From the NCBI GenBank assembly GCA_018673925.1, contig JABHBL010000037.1, positions 33,566 to 97,565 of the forward strand: 64,000 bases of DNA, given 5' to 3'. Shown one piece after another: positions 17,957-27,602 of the stretch (positions are counted from its first letter, which is position 1; each line of letters starts with the position of its first letter). Origin of the DNA: Fidelibacterota bacterium. GTDB lineage: Bacteria; Fidelibacterota; UBA8477; JABMPR01. A program made the position numbers and the translations under genes. The notes under the pieces are model-generated. The model worked only from the letters and a program-made list of their open reading frames with translations, was not told the origin of the DNA and did no database searches.

Positions 17957-19774
17957 TTATAGCATTCTAAGACGATTATCCATGACATCGGCATTTTCCC
18001 GGAGTGACAATAGATATTCACTCCAGACTTCATTCTGTCGTGTTTTAGTCAGGCTATCGTACAGACCATCATACTGGGTTGCGAAGTCTTCTTCACTAAA
18101 GTCTGAGCGTGCATTTAATCTGACGACAATAGCTCCACGGGGTGTGTCAAAGACGGGTGAAATTGAACCTGCCTTGGCATTTTCCAGAAAACCGAAAATC
18201 TCATAGACTCGACCCAGTCCTTTGAGGCTGGTATTGCCCTTTGCACCTTCGACTGTTTCGTGTGTCAGACCATCACGATCATCCAATTTTATGCTGGCCC
18301 AATCGTTCTCAGGATCCAGTTGAGTGAGGAGGGCAGAAGCGGCATCATTTGCCAGTGACTGCTTTTTCTCATTCATCAATTTACGTTTGATGCTGACTTT
18401 AGCATTGTCATAAGGTCTGGCACCAGCAGGATTGATTTCTGAGAGCATGAAAATTGCAAAATGGGTCTCATTCTGCATCACGCTACTATGAGCACCAACT
18501 TCTGAGAGATAGGCAAAACGGACAGCAGACTGAAAAGATCCAACGCCAGAAACAAAGGTGTCCTTCTGATTCAGCTTGTTGCTGGTGGTGGTTGACATTT
18601 CGAGAGAATCAACGGCTTTTTCAAATCCTAGTTCATCGGCCAAAAATTCAAGATTTTTCAAATTTCTTCTGATATGATCACGCGTGGTCTCACTGGGACG
18701 AATTTCTATGAGGATATGGCGAGCTTCTACTTCAGGCTGGCCCTCCACTTCTCTGGCAGACTCAACTTTGATGAGGTGAAAACCAAACTGAGTCAACACG
18801 GGACCTACAACTTCACCTATTGGAGCAGCAAAGGCTGCTTCTTCAAATGGTTTAGCCATTTTACCTTTTCCAAACCAACCAAGAAATCCACCATTTGGAG
18901 CTGAAGGACCTTCAGATTGAATTTGAGCCGTAGCCTCAAAGGAGGCTCCTGCCATAAGTTCAGACTGGATGTCCTTAATAAGGTTCAGGGCTCTGGCTGT
19001 ATCTGATGGTGTTGCCTTGATTTCAGTTGAAATCAGATTTAGAACCCGAGATTCTTGTTGTTGGTAATCATCAATATTCAGATCATAAAAGTTTTGGATC
19101 TCAGCTTCTGAGATTTCTGCCTCACCATCCTGATAAAGCGAGCTTTTTACAAAGAGATAGTCTAGATCAAAGGAAATATTGTTCTTCATATACTCTGCAC
19201 GGACTTCAGCATCTGATACTTGAGTGGTGGAGAGTACTTTTTGCTGCAATTTTTCAACGGGAACTATGGAAGCAACTTGCTGACTCATTGCCGTCCAGAA
19301 AGTAGCGGCTTCAGGTGAATTTACCGCTTCCTGATAGGCGTTATAATCGAATTCACCTGCTTCTGAAACAAAATATTGACGAACACTGGGATGGATGTTT
19401 TCGGAGAAATAATACTTAAGCTCATCGTTGGAAACAGTAATACCCTGATTCTTAATCTCCTGCTGAATCAGAATTTGAGTCACCATGGTTTCCCAAACTT
19501 GATCAGTCAATTGAACCATTTGCTGCTCGGTTGGCTCACTTCCATTACGTTCTCTATAGTTTTCTCGTTCATTCTGAAGGGAACGCATAAAAACTTCTCT
19601 GGTAAGCTCCTGATCATTGACCATGGTAAAGGCATTGGGTTGATTGCCACTGAGCAGGTCCGTGATATCGGCACCTCCAACCAAACCACCGACAGACATG
19701 GTCAGTACGAAGACAATAACCAGAAATATCATGATCCCGGCCATGTTGTCCCGCATTTTATTCATCACACCCAT
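17957..19774 (-). CDS. SurA/PpiD-type membrane-anchored peptidyl-prolyl isomerase (parvulin family)
   Basis: The 605-residue protein has a single N-terminal membrane anchor (NMAGIMIFLVIVFVLTMSVGGLVGG). A SurA/PpiD-type chaperone domain follows (MVNDQELTREVFMRSLQNE, LTDQVWETMVTQILIQQEI). A parvulin domain at about residues 230-345 contains NGGFLGWFGKGKMAKPFEEAAF and FGFHLIKVE. A second degenerate parvulin-like region starts at VEARHILIEIRP. The architecture is that of PpiD, a periplasm-facing foldase. Its GGAGGAATAAC ribosome site and a good promoter lie upstream. It is transcribed divergently from the DUF255 gene. Confidence 0.88.
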   Translation of the reverse strand: MGVMNKMRDNMAGIMIFLVIVFVLTMSVGGLVGGADITDLLSGNQPNAFTMVNDQELTREVFMRSLQNERENYRERNGSEPTEQQMVQLTDQVWETMVTQILIQQEIKNQGITVSNDELKYYFSENIHPSVRQYFVSEAGEFDYNAYQEAVNSPEAATFWTAMSQQVASIVPVEKLQQKVLSTTQVSDAEVRAEYMKNNISFDLDYLFVKSSLYQDGEAEISEAEIQNFYDLNIDDYQQQESRVLNLISTEIKATPSDTARALNLIKDIQSELMAGASFEATAQIQSEGPSAPNGGFLGWFGKGKMAKPFEEAAFAAPIGEVVGPVLTQFGFHLIKVESAREVEGQPEVEARHILIEIRPSETTRDHIRRNLKNLEFLADELGFEKAVDSLEMSTTTSNKLNQKDTFVSGVGSFQSAVRFAYLSEVGAHSSVMQNETHFAIFMLSEINPAGARPYDNAKVSIKRKLMNEKKQSLANDAASALLTQLDPENDWASIKLDDRDGLTHETVEGAKGNTSLKGLGRVYEIFGFLENAKAGSISPVFDTPRGAIVVRLNARSDFSEEDFATQYDGLYDSLTKTRQNEVWSEYLLSLRENADVMDNRLRML

Positions 19775-19790
19775 TTTGTTATTCCTCCTG

Positions 19791-19804
19791 CGCTACTTGT
19801 AGCG
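19791..19804 (-). promoter_or_regulatory. Short inverted repeat in the 5' leader of the SurA/PpiD-like gene
   Basis: CGCTAC-TT-GTAGCG is a perfect 6-base inverted repeat between the predicted promoter and the ribosome site GGAGGA. It could be a leader hairpin or a small operator. The loop is only 2 bases, which makes a DNA-binding site more likely than an RNA hairpin. Confidence 0.35.
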
Positions 19805-19836
19805 TATAAAAATTTTGGATTTAAAAAAAGCCGCCC

Positions 19837-19865
19837 AATATAGTTTGACACACATGGGGTTGCAA
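19837..19865 (-). promoter_or_regulatory. Sigma-70-type promoter for the SurA/PpiD-like gene
   Basis: The minus strand reads TTGCAA, a 17-base spacer, then TATATT. This is a good match to -35 and -10 consensus with ideal spacing. It lies about 60 bases upstream of the start codon, in the 246-base divergent region shared with the DUF255 gene. No comparably clear promoter was found for the divergent gene. Confidence 0.55.
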
Positions 19866-20020
19866 GGGTGGCTGGTCTTGTATTCGAGATGTAATTAATG
19901 TGAGGTGAGGACAGTTTTCCCAAACCTTCCCCAGGCACTGCCAACACTTCTAAATATCTCAGTCCCGACAATTGTGACAATATCAATCGCATTAATTCAG
20001 GTCGTGAATATATTGCTCAC

Positions 20021-22192
20021 ATGTTAGATCTAATGTTTAGATTCAATCGATCTCGTAACATCATGTTATTTATTAGCATATTTATGCTTATCATATCCTG
20101 CCAAGGAGATTCAATGCAAGGATCACATCCCCACACAAATAGACTCACAAAATCGTCAAGTCCCTACTTGCTACAACATGCTCATAACCCTGTTGATTGG
20201 TATCCGTGGGGTGAAGAAGCCTTTGAAAAAGCACGTCTTGAAGACAAACCAATCTTTTTGTCAATTGGTTATTCGACTTGTCACTGGTGCCATGTGATGG
20301 CTCATGAATCATTTGAGGATGAGGCTGTGGCCAAACTGATGAATGAGAATTATGTCTGTATTAAAGTCGACCGCGAGGAACGCCCTGATATCGATCAAAT
20401 CTATATGGCCGCTGCCACCACATTGATCGGGAGGGGTGGGTGGCCCCTTACCATCGTGATGAGCCCGGATAAGCGACCTTTCTTTGCTGGAACCTATTTC
20501 CCCAAAACATCCAAGCCCGGTAGGGTAGGGATGCTCGATCTATTACCCAGGATTACAGAAGCCTGGAAGACCCAGAGAGATGAAATTGAAGACACCGCAG
20601 ATCAAATCATAAATGCCCTCCAACAAAAACGACCTGAACAGGCAGGTGAATTACTGGATGGAGATGTCCTGGTCAAGGCCAGTTCTGATTTCAAACGAAA
20701 TTATGATGCTTCAATGGGTGGGTTTGGTGCTGCCCCTAAATTTCCATCACCCCACAATCTGGTATTTTTACTCAGAGAAGGCTATCGAACTGGTGATTCG
20801 ACTATTTCGAATATGGCACTTCATAGTCTCAAACAGATGAGGTTAGGAGGTATCTTTGATCATATCGGATTCGGTTTTCATCGATATAGTACCGATGCAA
20901 ATTGGCATGTCCCTCATTTCGAAAAAATGCTTTATGATCAAGTCAATCTCATGCTGGCTTATACTGAAGCCTGGGAACTAAGCCGAGATCCGCTATTTCT
21001 CCAAACCGTAGAAGAGATTTTTGTGTATCTCTCAGATAAACTGAAGTCCCACTCCGGAGCCTATTATTCAGCTGAAGATGCCGATAGTGAAGGTGAGGAA
21101 GGCAAGTTTTATGTATGGTCCTGGAAGGAACTCCAGAGCGTAATGAGCGAGGAGGAGCTGACTAGATATGCACCCATTTTTGGTCTCAGGAATGAAGGCA
21201 ATTTCGATGATGAAGCCACCCGATCACCATCAGGAATGAATATTTTTGATATAGATTCTGATTCAGAGTACAGTGATCTTGTAAATAACAGGGAGTGGGC
21301 TGAGCTCCGCGAAAAATTGTATCAGATTCGGGAGGAGAGAATTCACCCCGGTCTGGACAATAAAATTCTGGCTGACTGGAATGGATTAGCACTATCGGCA
21401 CTTTCCCGTGCTGCAACTGCGTCTGGTGAACAACGTTATCTCCAGGCGGCATCTGATCTGGCGAAATATCTTAGAGATGAAATTATTCAGGAGGATGCAC
21501 AACTATTACATATGCCTGCATCCGGCGAGGATAAAATTGAAGGATTTCTTGATGACTATAGCTTTATGATTCAGGGATTTAGAAACTTCTACGAAACCAC
21601 ATTTGAAGCAGAATATCTGAACCTTGCCGTTGAATTGCAGAAAACGCAGCTTGCTAAATTCTGGGATCAAGAAGGTGGTGGATTTTTCTTTACAGAAGCC
21701 GGTGATAGCGATTTGTTTATGCGCCAGAAGGAAATTTATGATGGAGCCATTCCCTCTGGAAATTCTGTGGCAGCTGAAAATTTGTACTATCTGGGACGTC
21801 TCTCAGAGAATCCAGAATGGGAGCTGCTATCCAGGAAGATCGGAGAGACCTTCTCTGAGCAGGTCAATCGTGCACCGCGTGGATTTTCGGCACTATTGCA
21901 GAGTGCACAGAATCATGTGAATGGTACACGGGAAATCGTTATTGCAGGAGACCTCAAGGATCTTGCTGCTGCTCGAGACGTTCTTCGGAAATTTTATGAT
22001 CCTTTTAAACTCACGTTATACCGGCCCAATCAGGACTTTGATCTCATTGAGGATATTTCAGGATTTTTGTCTTACCAAAAAGCTATTGATGGGGGATTGA
22101 CCGTTTATATTTGCGAGGACTATGCCTGTCAATATCCTGCCACTGATTTGCAATCACTGGAGAAAATCCTCCAGGAGACGATTCGAGATTAA
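20021..22192 (+). CDS. DUF255 (YyaL/SSP411-type) thioredoxin-domain protein, predicted lipoprotein
   Basis: The 723-residue protein has an N-terminal thioredoxin-like domain with [17 protein letters not shown] (Cys87 and Cys90), then RPDIDQIYM and [11 protein letters not shown], and a long alpha/alpha-toroid domain containing [22 protein letters not shown] and [10 protein letters not shown]. These are the signatures of the DUF255/YyaL family, whose biochemical role is unclear. The N-terminus has a lipobox-like LIISCQG (Cys27), so this copy appears to be exported and lipidated. Many family members are cytosolic. The exact start is uncertain because no strong ribosome site is visible. Confidence 0.88.
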   Translation: MLDLMFRFNRSRNIMLFISIFMLIISCQGDSMQGSHPHTNRLTKSSSPYLLQHAHNPVDWYPWGEEAFEKARLEDKPIFLSIGYSTCHWCHVMAHESFEDEAVAKLMNENYVCIKVDREERPDIDQIYMAAATTLIGRGGWPLTIVMSPDKRPFFAGTYFPKTSKPGRVGMLDLLPRITEAWKTQRDEIEDTADQIINALQQKRPEQAGELLDGDVLVKASSDFKRNYDASMGGFGAAPKFPSPHNLVFLLREGYRTGDSTISNMALHSLKQMRLGGIFDHIGFGFHRYSTDANWHVPHFEKMLYDQVNLMLAYTEAWELSRDPLFLQTVEEIFVYLSDKLKSHSGAYYSAEDADSEGEEGKFYVWSWKELQSVMSEEELTRYAPIFGLRNEGNFDDEATRSPSGMNIFDIDSDSEYSDLVNNREWAELREKLYQIREERIHPGLDNKILADWNGLALSALSRAATASGEQRYLQAASDLAKYLRDEIIQEDAQLLHMPASGEDKIEGFLDDYSFMIQGFRNFYETTFEAEYLNLAVELQKTQLAKFWDQEGGGFFFTEAGDSDLFMRQKEIYDGAIPSGNSVAAENLYYLGRLSENPEWELLSRKIGETFSEQVNRAPRGFSALLQSAQNHVNGTREIVIAGDLKDLAAARDVLRKFYDPFKLTLYRPNQDFDLIEDISGFLSYQKAIDGGLTVYICEDYACQYPATDLQSLEKILQETIRD

Positions 22193-22195
22193 GCG

Positions 22196-22786
22196 ATGAA
22201 TGCTTCGAAGGCTTCCCCATGTAATTCCTGCACAGCGATAATTCTCGCTGGGGGTAGCGCCAAGCGCATGGGAAAAGATAAACGCTTTCTCAAAGTGGGT
22301 AATGAACAGCTACTTGACCGACAGGTTAGAATCTTAAAGAATTTTTTTGAAGATGTTATCATCTCAGCCAATGATCCTGAAAAACTAGCCTATCTCAATA
22401 TACCTGTTGTAAAAGATGAGAACCAGGGGCGTGGTCCGTTGGAAGGGCTTACTTCTGTCCTGAAAGCATCACGAACCGAATATAATTTTGTTGTGGCAGT
22501 AGATATTCCCACCATTGACATGAGTCTGGTTGAGAAAATGCGATCCCATCTGGATCATGTCTCAGCTGTGATACCAACATGTATTGATGGGCGACAGGAA
22601 CCATTGTTTGCTTTTTATAGTAAAAACTGCATCCCCATCTTCAGGTCAGCGATGGATGAGGGAGAATATGCCATTCATCGAGCCCTAAAGCGATGTCCTG
22701 TTTATTTCTTCCCCATGAAAGACGAGACGCCTCTTAAGAATCTAAATCGTGAAGAGGACTACGAATCTTATCTCAGGGGACAATAA
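22196..22786 (+). CDS. mobA: MobA-like molybdenum cofactor guanylyltransferase
   Basis: MobA transfers GMP from GTP to molybdopterin in the cytoplasm. The 196-residue protein has the nucleotidyltransferase motif AIILAGGSAKRMGKDKRFL, the central GRGPLEGLTSVLKAS, VVAVDIPTIDM and RQEPLFAFY. The spacing and the RQEPLFA motif fit MobA. It starts 4 bases after the DUF255 stop and is probably co-transcribed. Its 3' end overlaps the end of the convergent gene by 14 bases. No other molybdopterin genes are in the window. Confidence 0.88.
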   Translation: MNASKASPCNSCTAIILAGGSAKRMGKDKRFLKVGNEQLLDRQVRILKNFFEDVIISANDPEKLAYLNIPVVKDENQGRGPLEGLTSVLKASRTEYNFVVAVDIPTIDMSLVEKMRSHLDHVSAVIPTCIDGRQEPLFAFYSKNCIPIFRSAMDEGEYAIHRALKRCPVYFFPMKDETPLKNLNREEDYESYLRGQ

Positions 22787-23252
22787 CCAGCCCCTTTTGA
22801 ATTGCTTTATCAAGATCTGTCCATAGTTCAAGTTCCCGTTTTTCAAGAAGTAAATGTAAATCCAATCCTGATAGACGTCCCCAGATTAATTGACCCTTGG
22901 GACTGATGTGCCTCTCACCTTGAATACACTTGACGAAGATTCGGATTGCCCTGGCCTGCAAAGTCTCTCCTTCGCTGGATTTATCGAGAGCCATTTTTAT
23001 TTCAGCCCTTGCGAGTAGAAGTTCCACATACGCTTCCACCAATTTTGAATCACCGAGCAGGGTTAGGGCAGTTGTTTCATCCACCATTTCAACGAGATCG
23101 GCATGCTCAGGCATTATTGTCTGAAGTGCATTGGTAAGACTCCGATCTGCTTCTGAAGTTTGTCCCAATGTTTTTAGGTGCAAGGCAGCAGTAATCACTT
23201 CTCCCATCATCTGAATCATTCGTAGGATATAGTCTTCTTGAATGGTGGACAC
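22773..23252 (-). CDS. Small helical protein of the DUF6483 type, function unknown
   Basis: The 159-residue protein is predicted all-helical and soluble, with no signal peptide. The N-terminus MSTIQEDYILRMIQMMGEVI matches the IQEDYILRxI start I associate with DUF6483 (recalled, not searched). A TPR-like middle (LVEAYVELLLARAEIKMALD) and GETLQARAIRIFVKCI follow. It is transcribed alone, convergent with mobA and overlapping its end, and divergent from the YhaM-like gene. I cannot assign a function. Confidence 0.75.
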   Translation of the reverse strand: MSTIQEDYILRMIQMMGEVITAALHLKTLGQTSEADRSLTNALQTIMPEHADLVEMVDETTALTLLGDSKLVEAYVELLLARAEIKMALDKSSEGETLQARAIRIFVKCIQGERHISPKGQLIWGRLSGLDLHLLLEKRELELWTDLDKAIQKGLVIVP

Positions 23253-23426
23253 ATTTCACCTTGATTGAAGTTTTAAAATTTCTTAGAATGTAGACAAACA
23301 ATAGTCAGTTGGGTAGACCAAGTTCAATTCGGGAGGTGTAAACCAAGACCTTCAGCATTGGAATTGTCTGACAATTAAAATTAATTAAACTGTTCCCCGA
23401 GCACTAGCAGGAAGGTAGTTTCTTAC

Positions 23427-24404
23427 ATGAAAGCCAAAATCACCCGGATAAAAAACTTTCGCAAAAATTCTCTGATTCAAGGGTTTTTTCTAGTCAGAGA
23501 AAAACATCTCAGAAGCACCCGCACAAATCATCCTTATTTGCAGCTCGATTTGCAGGATAGCACCGGTACAATCGAGGCAAAGGTATGGGAAAATGTACCT
23601 GCGTTTGAAAAATCTTTTGATGTTGGAGATGCAGTGGTGGTAAAAGGCCGGGTGAGTCTTTATAGAGAACAGTTACAGCTTGAGGTCGAAGATATTGGCA
23701 AAGCTTCCCCTGAGAAGCATGCTGAGTATGGGTTTGATCTTTCTAAGCTGATCCCCAGTACCAAACATAATGTGAACCAGATGTGGCGTGCATTGGCCAA
23801 AATTATTAAAGACATGCAGAATAAGCATCTCAAGTCTCTAATTAGTAGCATATACAAAGAAAATGCGGACGTCATTAAGCAGCATCCAGCCTCGATGAAG
23901 TTACATCATGCCTGGCTAGGGGGGTTTCTGGAGCACGTTTTATCCATGGCTAAGCTGGGTGTCCACCTGGGCAAACACTATGATGTCGATGGAGATCTAC
24001 TCCTGACAGGAATACTTTTGCATGATATTGGCAAAATCGTTGAGCTAAATCCGGCTCAGCAACCAGGCTACACCGATGAAGGTCAGCTTTTAGGACATAT
24101 TGTTCTGGGCCGTGACATTGCCAGGGATGCCATATCACAGATTGATGATTTCCCAAAAGAGCTTCAACTCAAGGTTGAGCACATGATTCTCTCTCATCAG
24201 GGCAAATATGAATGGCAGTCTCCCAAGCGTCCAAAATTCAAGGAAGCACTGCTGCTACACCATATTGATGAATTGGATGCCCGTATGAATATGATGGAGG
24301 AGGTTCTGGAAAAAGATGGTGAACCAGGTGCCTGGACCAATCGATTTAATTATTTTCGCATCCCGCTTCTAAAGGGTGACCTAGAAGATGATGAGGATGT
24401 CTAA
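23427..24404 (+). CDS. YhaM-like 3'-5' exoribonuclease: OB-fold plus HD domain
   Basis: The 325-residue protein has an N-terminal OB-fold nucleic-acid-binding domain (YLQLDLQDSTGTIEAKVWENV). The central and C-terminal HD metal-dependent phosphohydrolase domain contains HHAWLGGFLEHVLSMA, LLLTGILLHDIGKIVEL and EHMILSHQGKYEW. This order matches YhaM/CBF1 exoribonucleases involved in RNA and DNA 3' processing. The start ATG follows GGAAGG by about 11 bases. It is the first gene of a short rightward unit. Confidence 0.9.
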   Translation: MKAKITRIKNFRKNSLIQGFFLVREKHLRSTRTNHPYLQLDLQDSTGTIEAKVWENVPAFEKSFDVGDAVVVKGRVSLYREQLQLEVEDIGKASPEKHAEYGFDLSKLIPSTKHNVNQMWRALAKIIKDMQNKHLKSLISSIYKENADVIKQHPASMKLHHAWLGGFLEHVLSMAKLGVHLGKHYDVDGDLLLTGILLHDIGKIVELNPAQQPGYTDEGQLLGHIVLGRDIARDAISQIDDFPKELQLKVEHMILSHQGKYEWQSPKRPKFKEALLLHHIDELDARMNMMEEVLEKDGEPGAWTNRFNYFRIPLLKGDLEDDEDV

Positions 24405-24411
24405 ATAATTA

Positions 24412-24993
24412 ATGGAAATGTCATTGCTTGAATATCGTCGAATTGCCCTCATGTCTCTCTGGACTGGTCTCATTGTAACGGTTGGAATGGTTTTCGCGCT
24501 CATTCCCAACATCGAATTATTAATTCTATCAGCCTTTCTTGGTGGGGTGGCACTGGGTCCCAGACGTGGATTTATTGTTGCCGTAGTTGGCGAAGCTATC
24601 TTTTCGGCTTTAAATCCAATTGGCTCCGGATTAGGTTTCCCCATTCTATATATTTTTCAAATCCTTAGCGTGGGTATTAGTGGGCTGACTGGGGGGATAT
24701 TGTCCAGTTATTTAGCACGTCACCACAACTATTTGAAAACTACTATTATTCTTAGTATGGTTGGTTTTCTGTTGACCCTGATTTATGATGCTCTTACAGC
24801 GTTGAGTTTTCCAATCAGCTCAGGGATGACGGAGGGAACTATCTGGGCAACACTCACTACTGGATTGATATTTTTTGTCCTGCACCTCGTTTCAAACACG
24901 GTTTTATTTGGTCTTTTTGGTCCGGGCCTGGTACAGTTGGTTCATCGACAGCTTGAGATGCATGGGTTGATGAGGGGGCAACATGCGAGTTAG
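24412..24993 (+). CDS. Integral membrane protein resembling an ECF-transporter S component (BioY-like)
   Basis: The 193-residue protein has about six hydrophobic segments. The sequence LLILSAFLGGVALGPRRGFIVAVVGEAIFSALNPIGSGLGFPILY resembles substrate-binding S components, which typically show a glycine-rich G-x-x-L-G-P-x-x-G pattern. The substrate is unknown: no vitamin gene and no EcfA/EcfT pair is adjacent. It starts 7 bases after the YhaM-like gene and overlaps the next gene by 11 bases, so the three may form an operon. Confidence 0.65.
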   Translation: MEMSLLEYRRIALMSLWTGLIVTVGMVFALIPNIELLILSAFLGGVALGPRRGFIVAVVGEAIFSALNPIGSGLGFPILYIFQILSVGISGLTGGILSSYLARHHNYLKTTIILSMVGFLLTLIYDALTALSFPISSGMTEGTIWATLTTGLIFFVLHLVSNTVLFGLFGPGLVQLVHRQLEMHGLMRGQHAS

Positions 24994-26581
24994 AATGTTG
25001 CTCATACATCTGGTGGTCCTCTGCTCCCCACTGATCTCATTTGCACAATTGGATCAATTCGCCAGTGTTGGCAATAACTATCCTGATTTCGGTGCCATCA
25101 GCGGAACCTGGGGACATCTACAATTCTATCGTCCTTTTGGTGTAAGGGGCATCGTGGTGGATGATTGGCGGGATTTGACTGTCATCTCTCCACTCAGTGG
25201 AGAACCCTTCAATACTGATCGCCAGGGGTGGATACCTCACGACCCAGGAGCCAGTCTGTGGAGGCAAATGCATCCCTCACTTACAGCTCCAGCTGATACC
25301 TTAGCTCCTTCAACCCTGGTTAATTACAGACAAGGGGATGGTGTTTTTAAAGATTTTACGCTCTGGTATCACAATAGTCTGGACACTGAGACTCGATATG
25401 GTTGGACCTCAAAACTGAGATCACACCCCCGTGTATTGGATGCGACTGTGTACGATGAACAAAGGCATCGGTTTCAAGTCAATACCTCTAAACTTGGCAA
25501 TTATTTCCAGATCGAAGCTGGGTATGATCATAAAGTGAATCCGCTGTATATGTTAGCTCAGGATAGCCTGTTCGCGTGGTATTATGATGATGATCCCCAA
25601 ATACACACTAATCGGTGGGATGGAAGTTTTGAATGGAATAACCTGGACTCCAATTCACGGGGATCCGAGCTTTTTGCCTGGGTTCAGGGAGGTCTCTGGG
25701 AATGGTCTGGAGGAGAGCGAAGATCGCTATCCCAAATGGCATATCTGAGTCATCGATTCGATTTGCTTGGTCTGAAATCGGTTGCGATGAAAATGGGTTA
25801 TGTTTCCAAGGAATATGGTGGCAATAAACGTGCATACCAATTTTCAGAGTTGAGTTTGCCTGAGTGGAGAGGGAACCACCATTCGCTAAAAGTAGGGTTT
25901 AGGACTGTTGGTCACTCTCATTTTGTGCCCATTGTCAATGCTCATTTTGGAGCGGGACCCCTATCCATCCAATTCGATACGCATCAGCATATTAAGGAAA
26001 GCATCTGGGATGCAAATTTCTCAAATTCTCTCATTGAAAAGTGGTCAGCTGGTCTCAATTTTAATCATGTGAATCTATTAGTGAACACCTGGAGGGGCAG
26101 TGTTGATGAAACACTCATAGTAGGTCATGCAGGTGAGGGTAGAATTCGCCTTCCCTGGCAAATGACTGCCATGTTTGGGGGGGGCATCATGGATATGACC
26201 CACGATTGGATTTTCTCAAAACAGTATATCAATTGGGAAGTGAATCAGGAGGTTAGCCTGTTTAAGGAGGCCCTCCATGGCAAATTAAAAGTCTGGGGGA
26301 AACATTGGTTTAATACACAACCTGGATTGCTGGATTCAGAGAATTTTCAAACTGAATATTCAGGTTTTGAGGGGGAGGAAGTCCTTCATCTCCTGAATTA
26401 TACTATTTCAGGCCAGGTGAGTACCGTCATTGTAAGTTTCACTGACCAAAATATGCTCCAGGACGAACTGTGGTCGCAATATGGCTCCACTACCTGGAAC
26501 CCTCATTATTCAATTATGGCCAATCAGACACCTAATTCTCGGTTTCGTTATCTGTCAATTGTCTGGACTTTTGATAACTAA
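24983..26581 (+). CDS. Exported, beta-rich outer-membrane-type protein of unknown family
   Basis: The 532-residue protein has a clear signal peptide (MRVRMLLIHLVVLCSPLISFAQ). The rest is rich in aromatic residues with alternating hydrophobic strands ending in aromatics (for example VMKMGYVSKEYGG and KLKVWGKHWFN). The final residues FRYLSIVWTFDN resemble a C-terminal barrel strand. This looks like an outer-membrane beta-barrel, but I recognise no family. It overlaps the S-component-like gene and could be an outer-membrane partner of that transporter. That link is inference. Confidence 0.7.
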   Translation: MRVRMLLIHLVVLCSPLISFAQLDQFASVGNNYPDFGAISGTWGHLQFYRPFGVRGIVVDDWRDLTVISPLSGEPFNTDRQGWIPHDPGASLWRQMHPSLTAPADTLAPSTLVNYRQGDGVFKDFTLWYHNSLDTETRYGWTSKLRSHPRVLDATVYDEQRHRFQVNTSKLGNYFQIEAGYDHKVNPLYMLAQDSLFAWYYDDDPQIHTNRWDGSFEWNNLDSNSRGSELFAWVQGGLWEWSGGERRSLSQMAYLSHRFDLLGLKSVAMKMGYVSKEYGGNKRAYQFSELSLPEWRGNHHSLKVGFRTVGHSHFVPIVNAHFGAGPLSIQFDTHQHIKESIWDANFSNSLIEKWSAGLNFNHVNLLVNTWRGSVDETLIVGHAGEGRIRLPWQMTAMFGGGIMDMTHDWIFSKQYINWEVNQEVSLFKEALHGKLKVWGKHWFNTQPGLLDSENFQTEYSGFEGEEVLHLLNYTISGQVSTVIVSFTDQNMLQDELWSQYGSTTWNPHYSIMANQTPNSRFRYLSIVWTFDN

Positions 26582-26634
26582 CTTTTTCTGCTTTCTTAAC
26601 CTTTTGATACTCACAAGCATCTAAACCCCCAGCG

Positions 26635-27189
26635 ATGAATAAGAATCCTGATACTGTGCTATTTGAAAAGGTTCAAAGCCGTGATTCCAGGGCTTTTGAT
26701 CAACTCATGCGTGAATATTCACCGGAGTTATATAACTTCATATTGCGTATCGTGTCCAATACGGAGGATGCCCAGGACATCTTGCAGGACACTTTTGTAA
26801 GGGTTTGGGAAAAGAGCTATCAATTCAAAGGAAATTCAAGTGTTAAAACCTGGATTTTCAGAATTGCCATCAATCTTTCATACACGCATCTGAAGAAGAG
26901 AAAACGGTGGGGTTTATCCATCCTGGATGAGGTGAAGGCGCTCATATCCGGATCTGATCCAGCTCGTGATACAGAATACAAGTTTAATGCTGATCTCCTG
27001 GAAAAAAGTCTGGCATATTTAACTCCCAGACAACACGCCGTAGTCATAGCACGATTATATCAGGATTTGCCCTTTGCTCAGATATCAGAAGCGCTGGGTT
27101 GTTCTGAGAACGCGGCGAAAGTGCATTTTCATGAAGGTAAAAAGAGAATTGAATCATATATAAAAAAGCAGGTGGGCCAAGATGGATAA
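26635..27189 (+). CDS. ECF-type RNA polymerase sigma factor
   Basis: The 184-residue sigma-70 family protein contains region 2 (LMREYSPELYNFILRIV, NTEDAQDILQDTFVRVWEKSYQFKG, VKTWIFRIAINLSY) and region 4 (LTPRQHAVVIARLYQDLPFAQISEALGCSENAAKVHFHEGKKRI). Regions 1 and 3 are absent, as usual in the ECF class. The end overlaps the next gene by 8 bases. That gene is a small membrane protein in the place usual for an anti-sigma factor. The target regulon is unknown but probably includes the following envelope genes. Confidence 0.94.
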   Translation: MNKNPDTVLFEKVQSRDSRAFDQLMREYSPELYNFILRIVSNTEDAQDILQDTFVRVWEKSYQFKGNSSVKTWIFRIAINLSYTHLKKRKRWGLSILDEVKALISGSDPARDTEYKFNADLLEKSLAYLTPRQHAVVIARLYQDLPFAQISEALGCSENAAKVHFHEGKKRIESYIKKQVGQDG

Positions 27190-27601
27190 AACAGAGAAAT
27201 TCATCAGAGACGAACTTTCAAGTGATGAAGAAGGAATCCAGTTTGAAATTGATGATATCATTGCTGGAACTCATTCCCGCATCAAAAAGAGAGCCGCTCA
27301 GCGTAAAACATTATATTCGAGTCCCATTGCTATCCTGTTGGTTGTGGTGGGGATAATGCTATTTCCCAGGACTGATGAGAGTTCAGTCCTAACCGGCGGT
27401 GAATTGTTTATAGCGGGATGGGAGTATTCCTGGATCGAAACCCAGGATTTTGATATTGAAGATACTGAAGCAGGTGTTTTTTATGATCAGACCGTTGATT
27501 ATTTAATTGATGATAATTATTTCACATATTCAGATGATACTGAATCATTACTGGATGAAAGTGATCTTGAGGCCCTCATGGGCTTTTTAATGGAGGCATA
27601 A
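27182..27601 (+). CDS. Small membrane protein, candidate anti-sigma factor
   Basis: The 139-residue protein has a cytoplasmic N-terminus of about 45 residues (KFIRDELSSDEEGIQFEIDDIIAG), a single membrane helix (SSPIAILLVVVGIMLFP) and a very acidic extracytoplasmic tail rich in Asp and Tyr. It has no zinc-binding HxxxCxxC motif. Overlap with the ECF sigma gene and bitopic topology suggest a membrane anti-sigma factor, but no conserved anti-sigma domain is recognised. The name therefore rests on context. Confidence 0.7.
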   Translation: MDKTEKFIRDELSSDEEGIQFEIDDIIAGTHSRIKKRAAQRKTLYSSPIAILLVVVGIMLFPRTDESSVLTGGELFIAGWEYSWIETQDFDIEDTEAGVFYDQTVDYLIDDNYFTYSDDTESLLDESDLEALMGFLMEA

Positions 27602-27602
27602 C

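Noticed and set aside
19376-19843. 155-residue ORF opposite the SurA/PpiD-like gene
   Set aside because: It lies antisense to a well supported gene and shows no domain. Shadow ORF.
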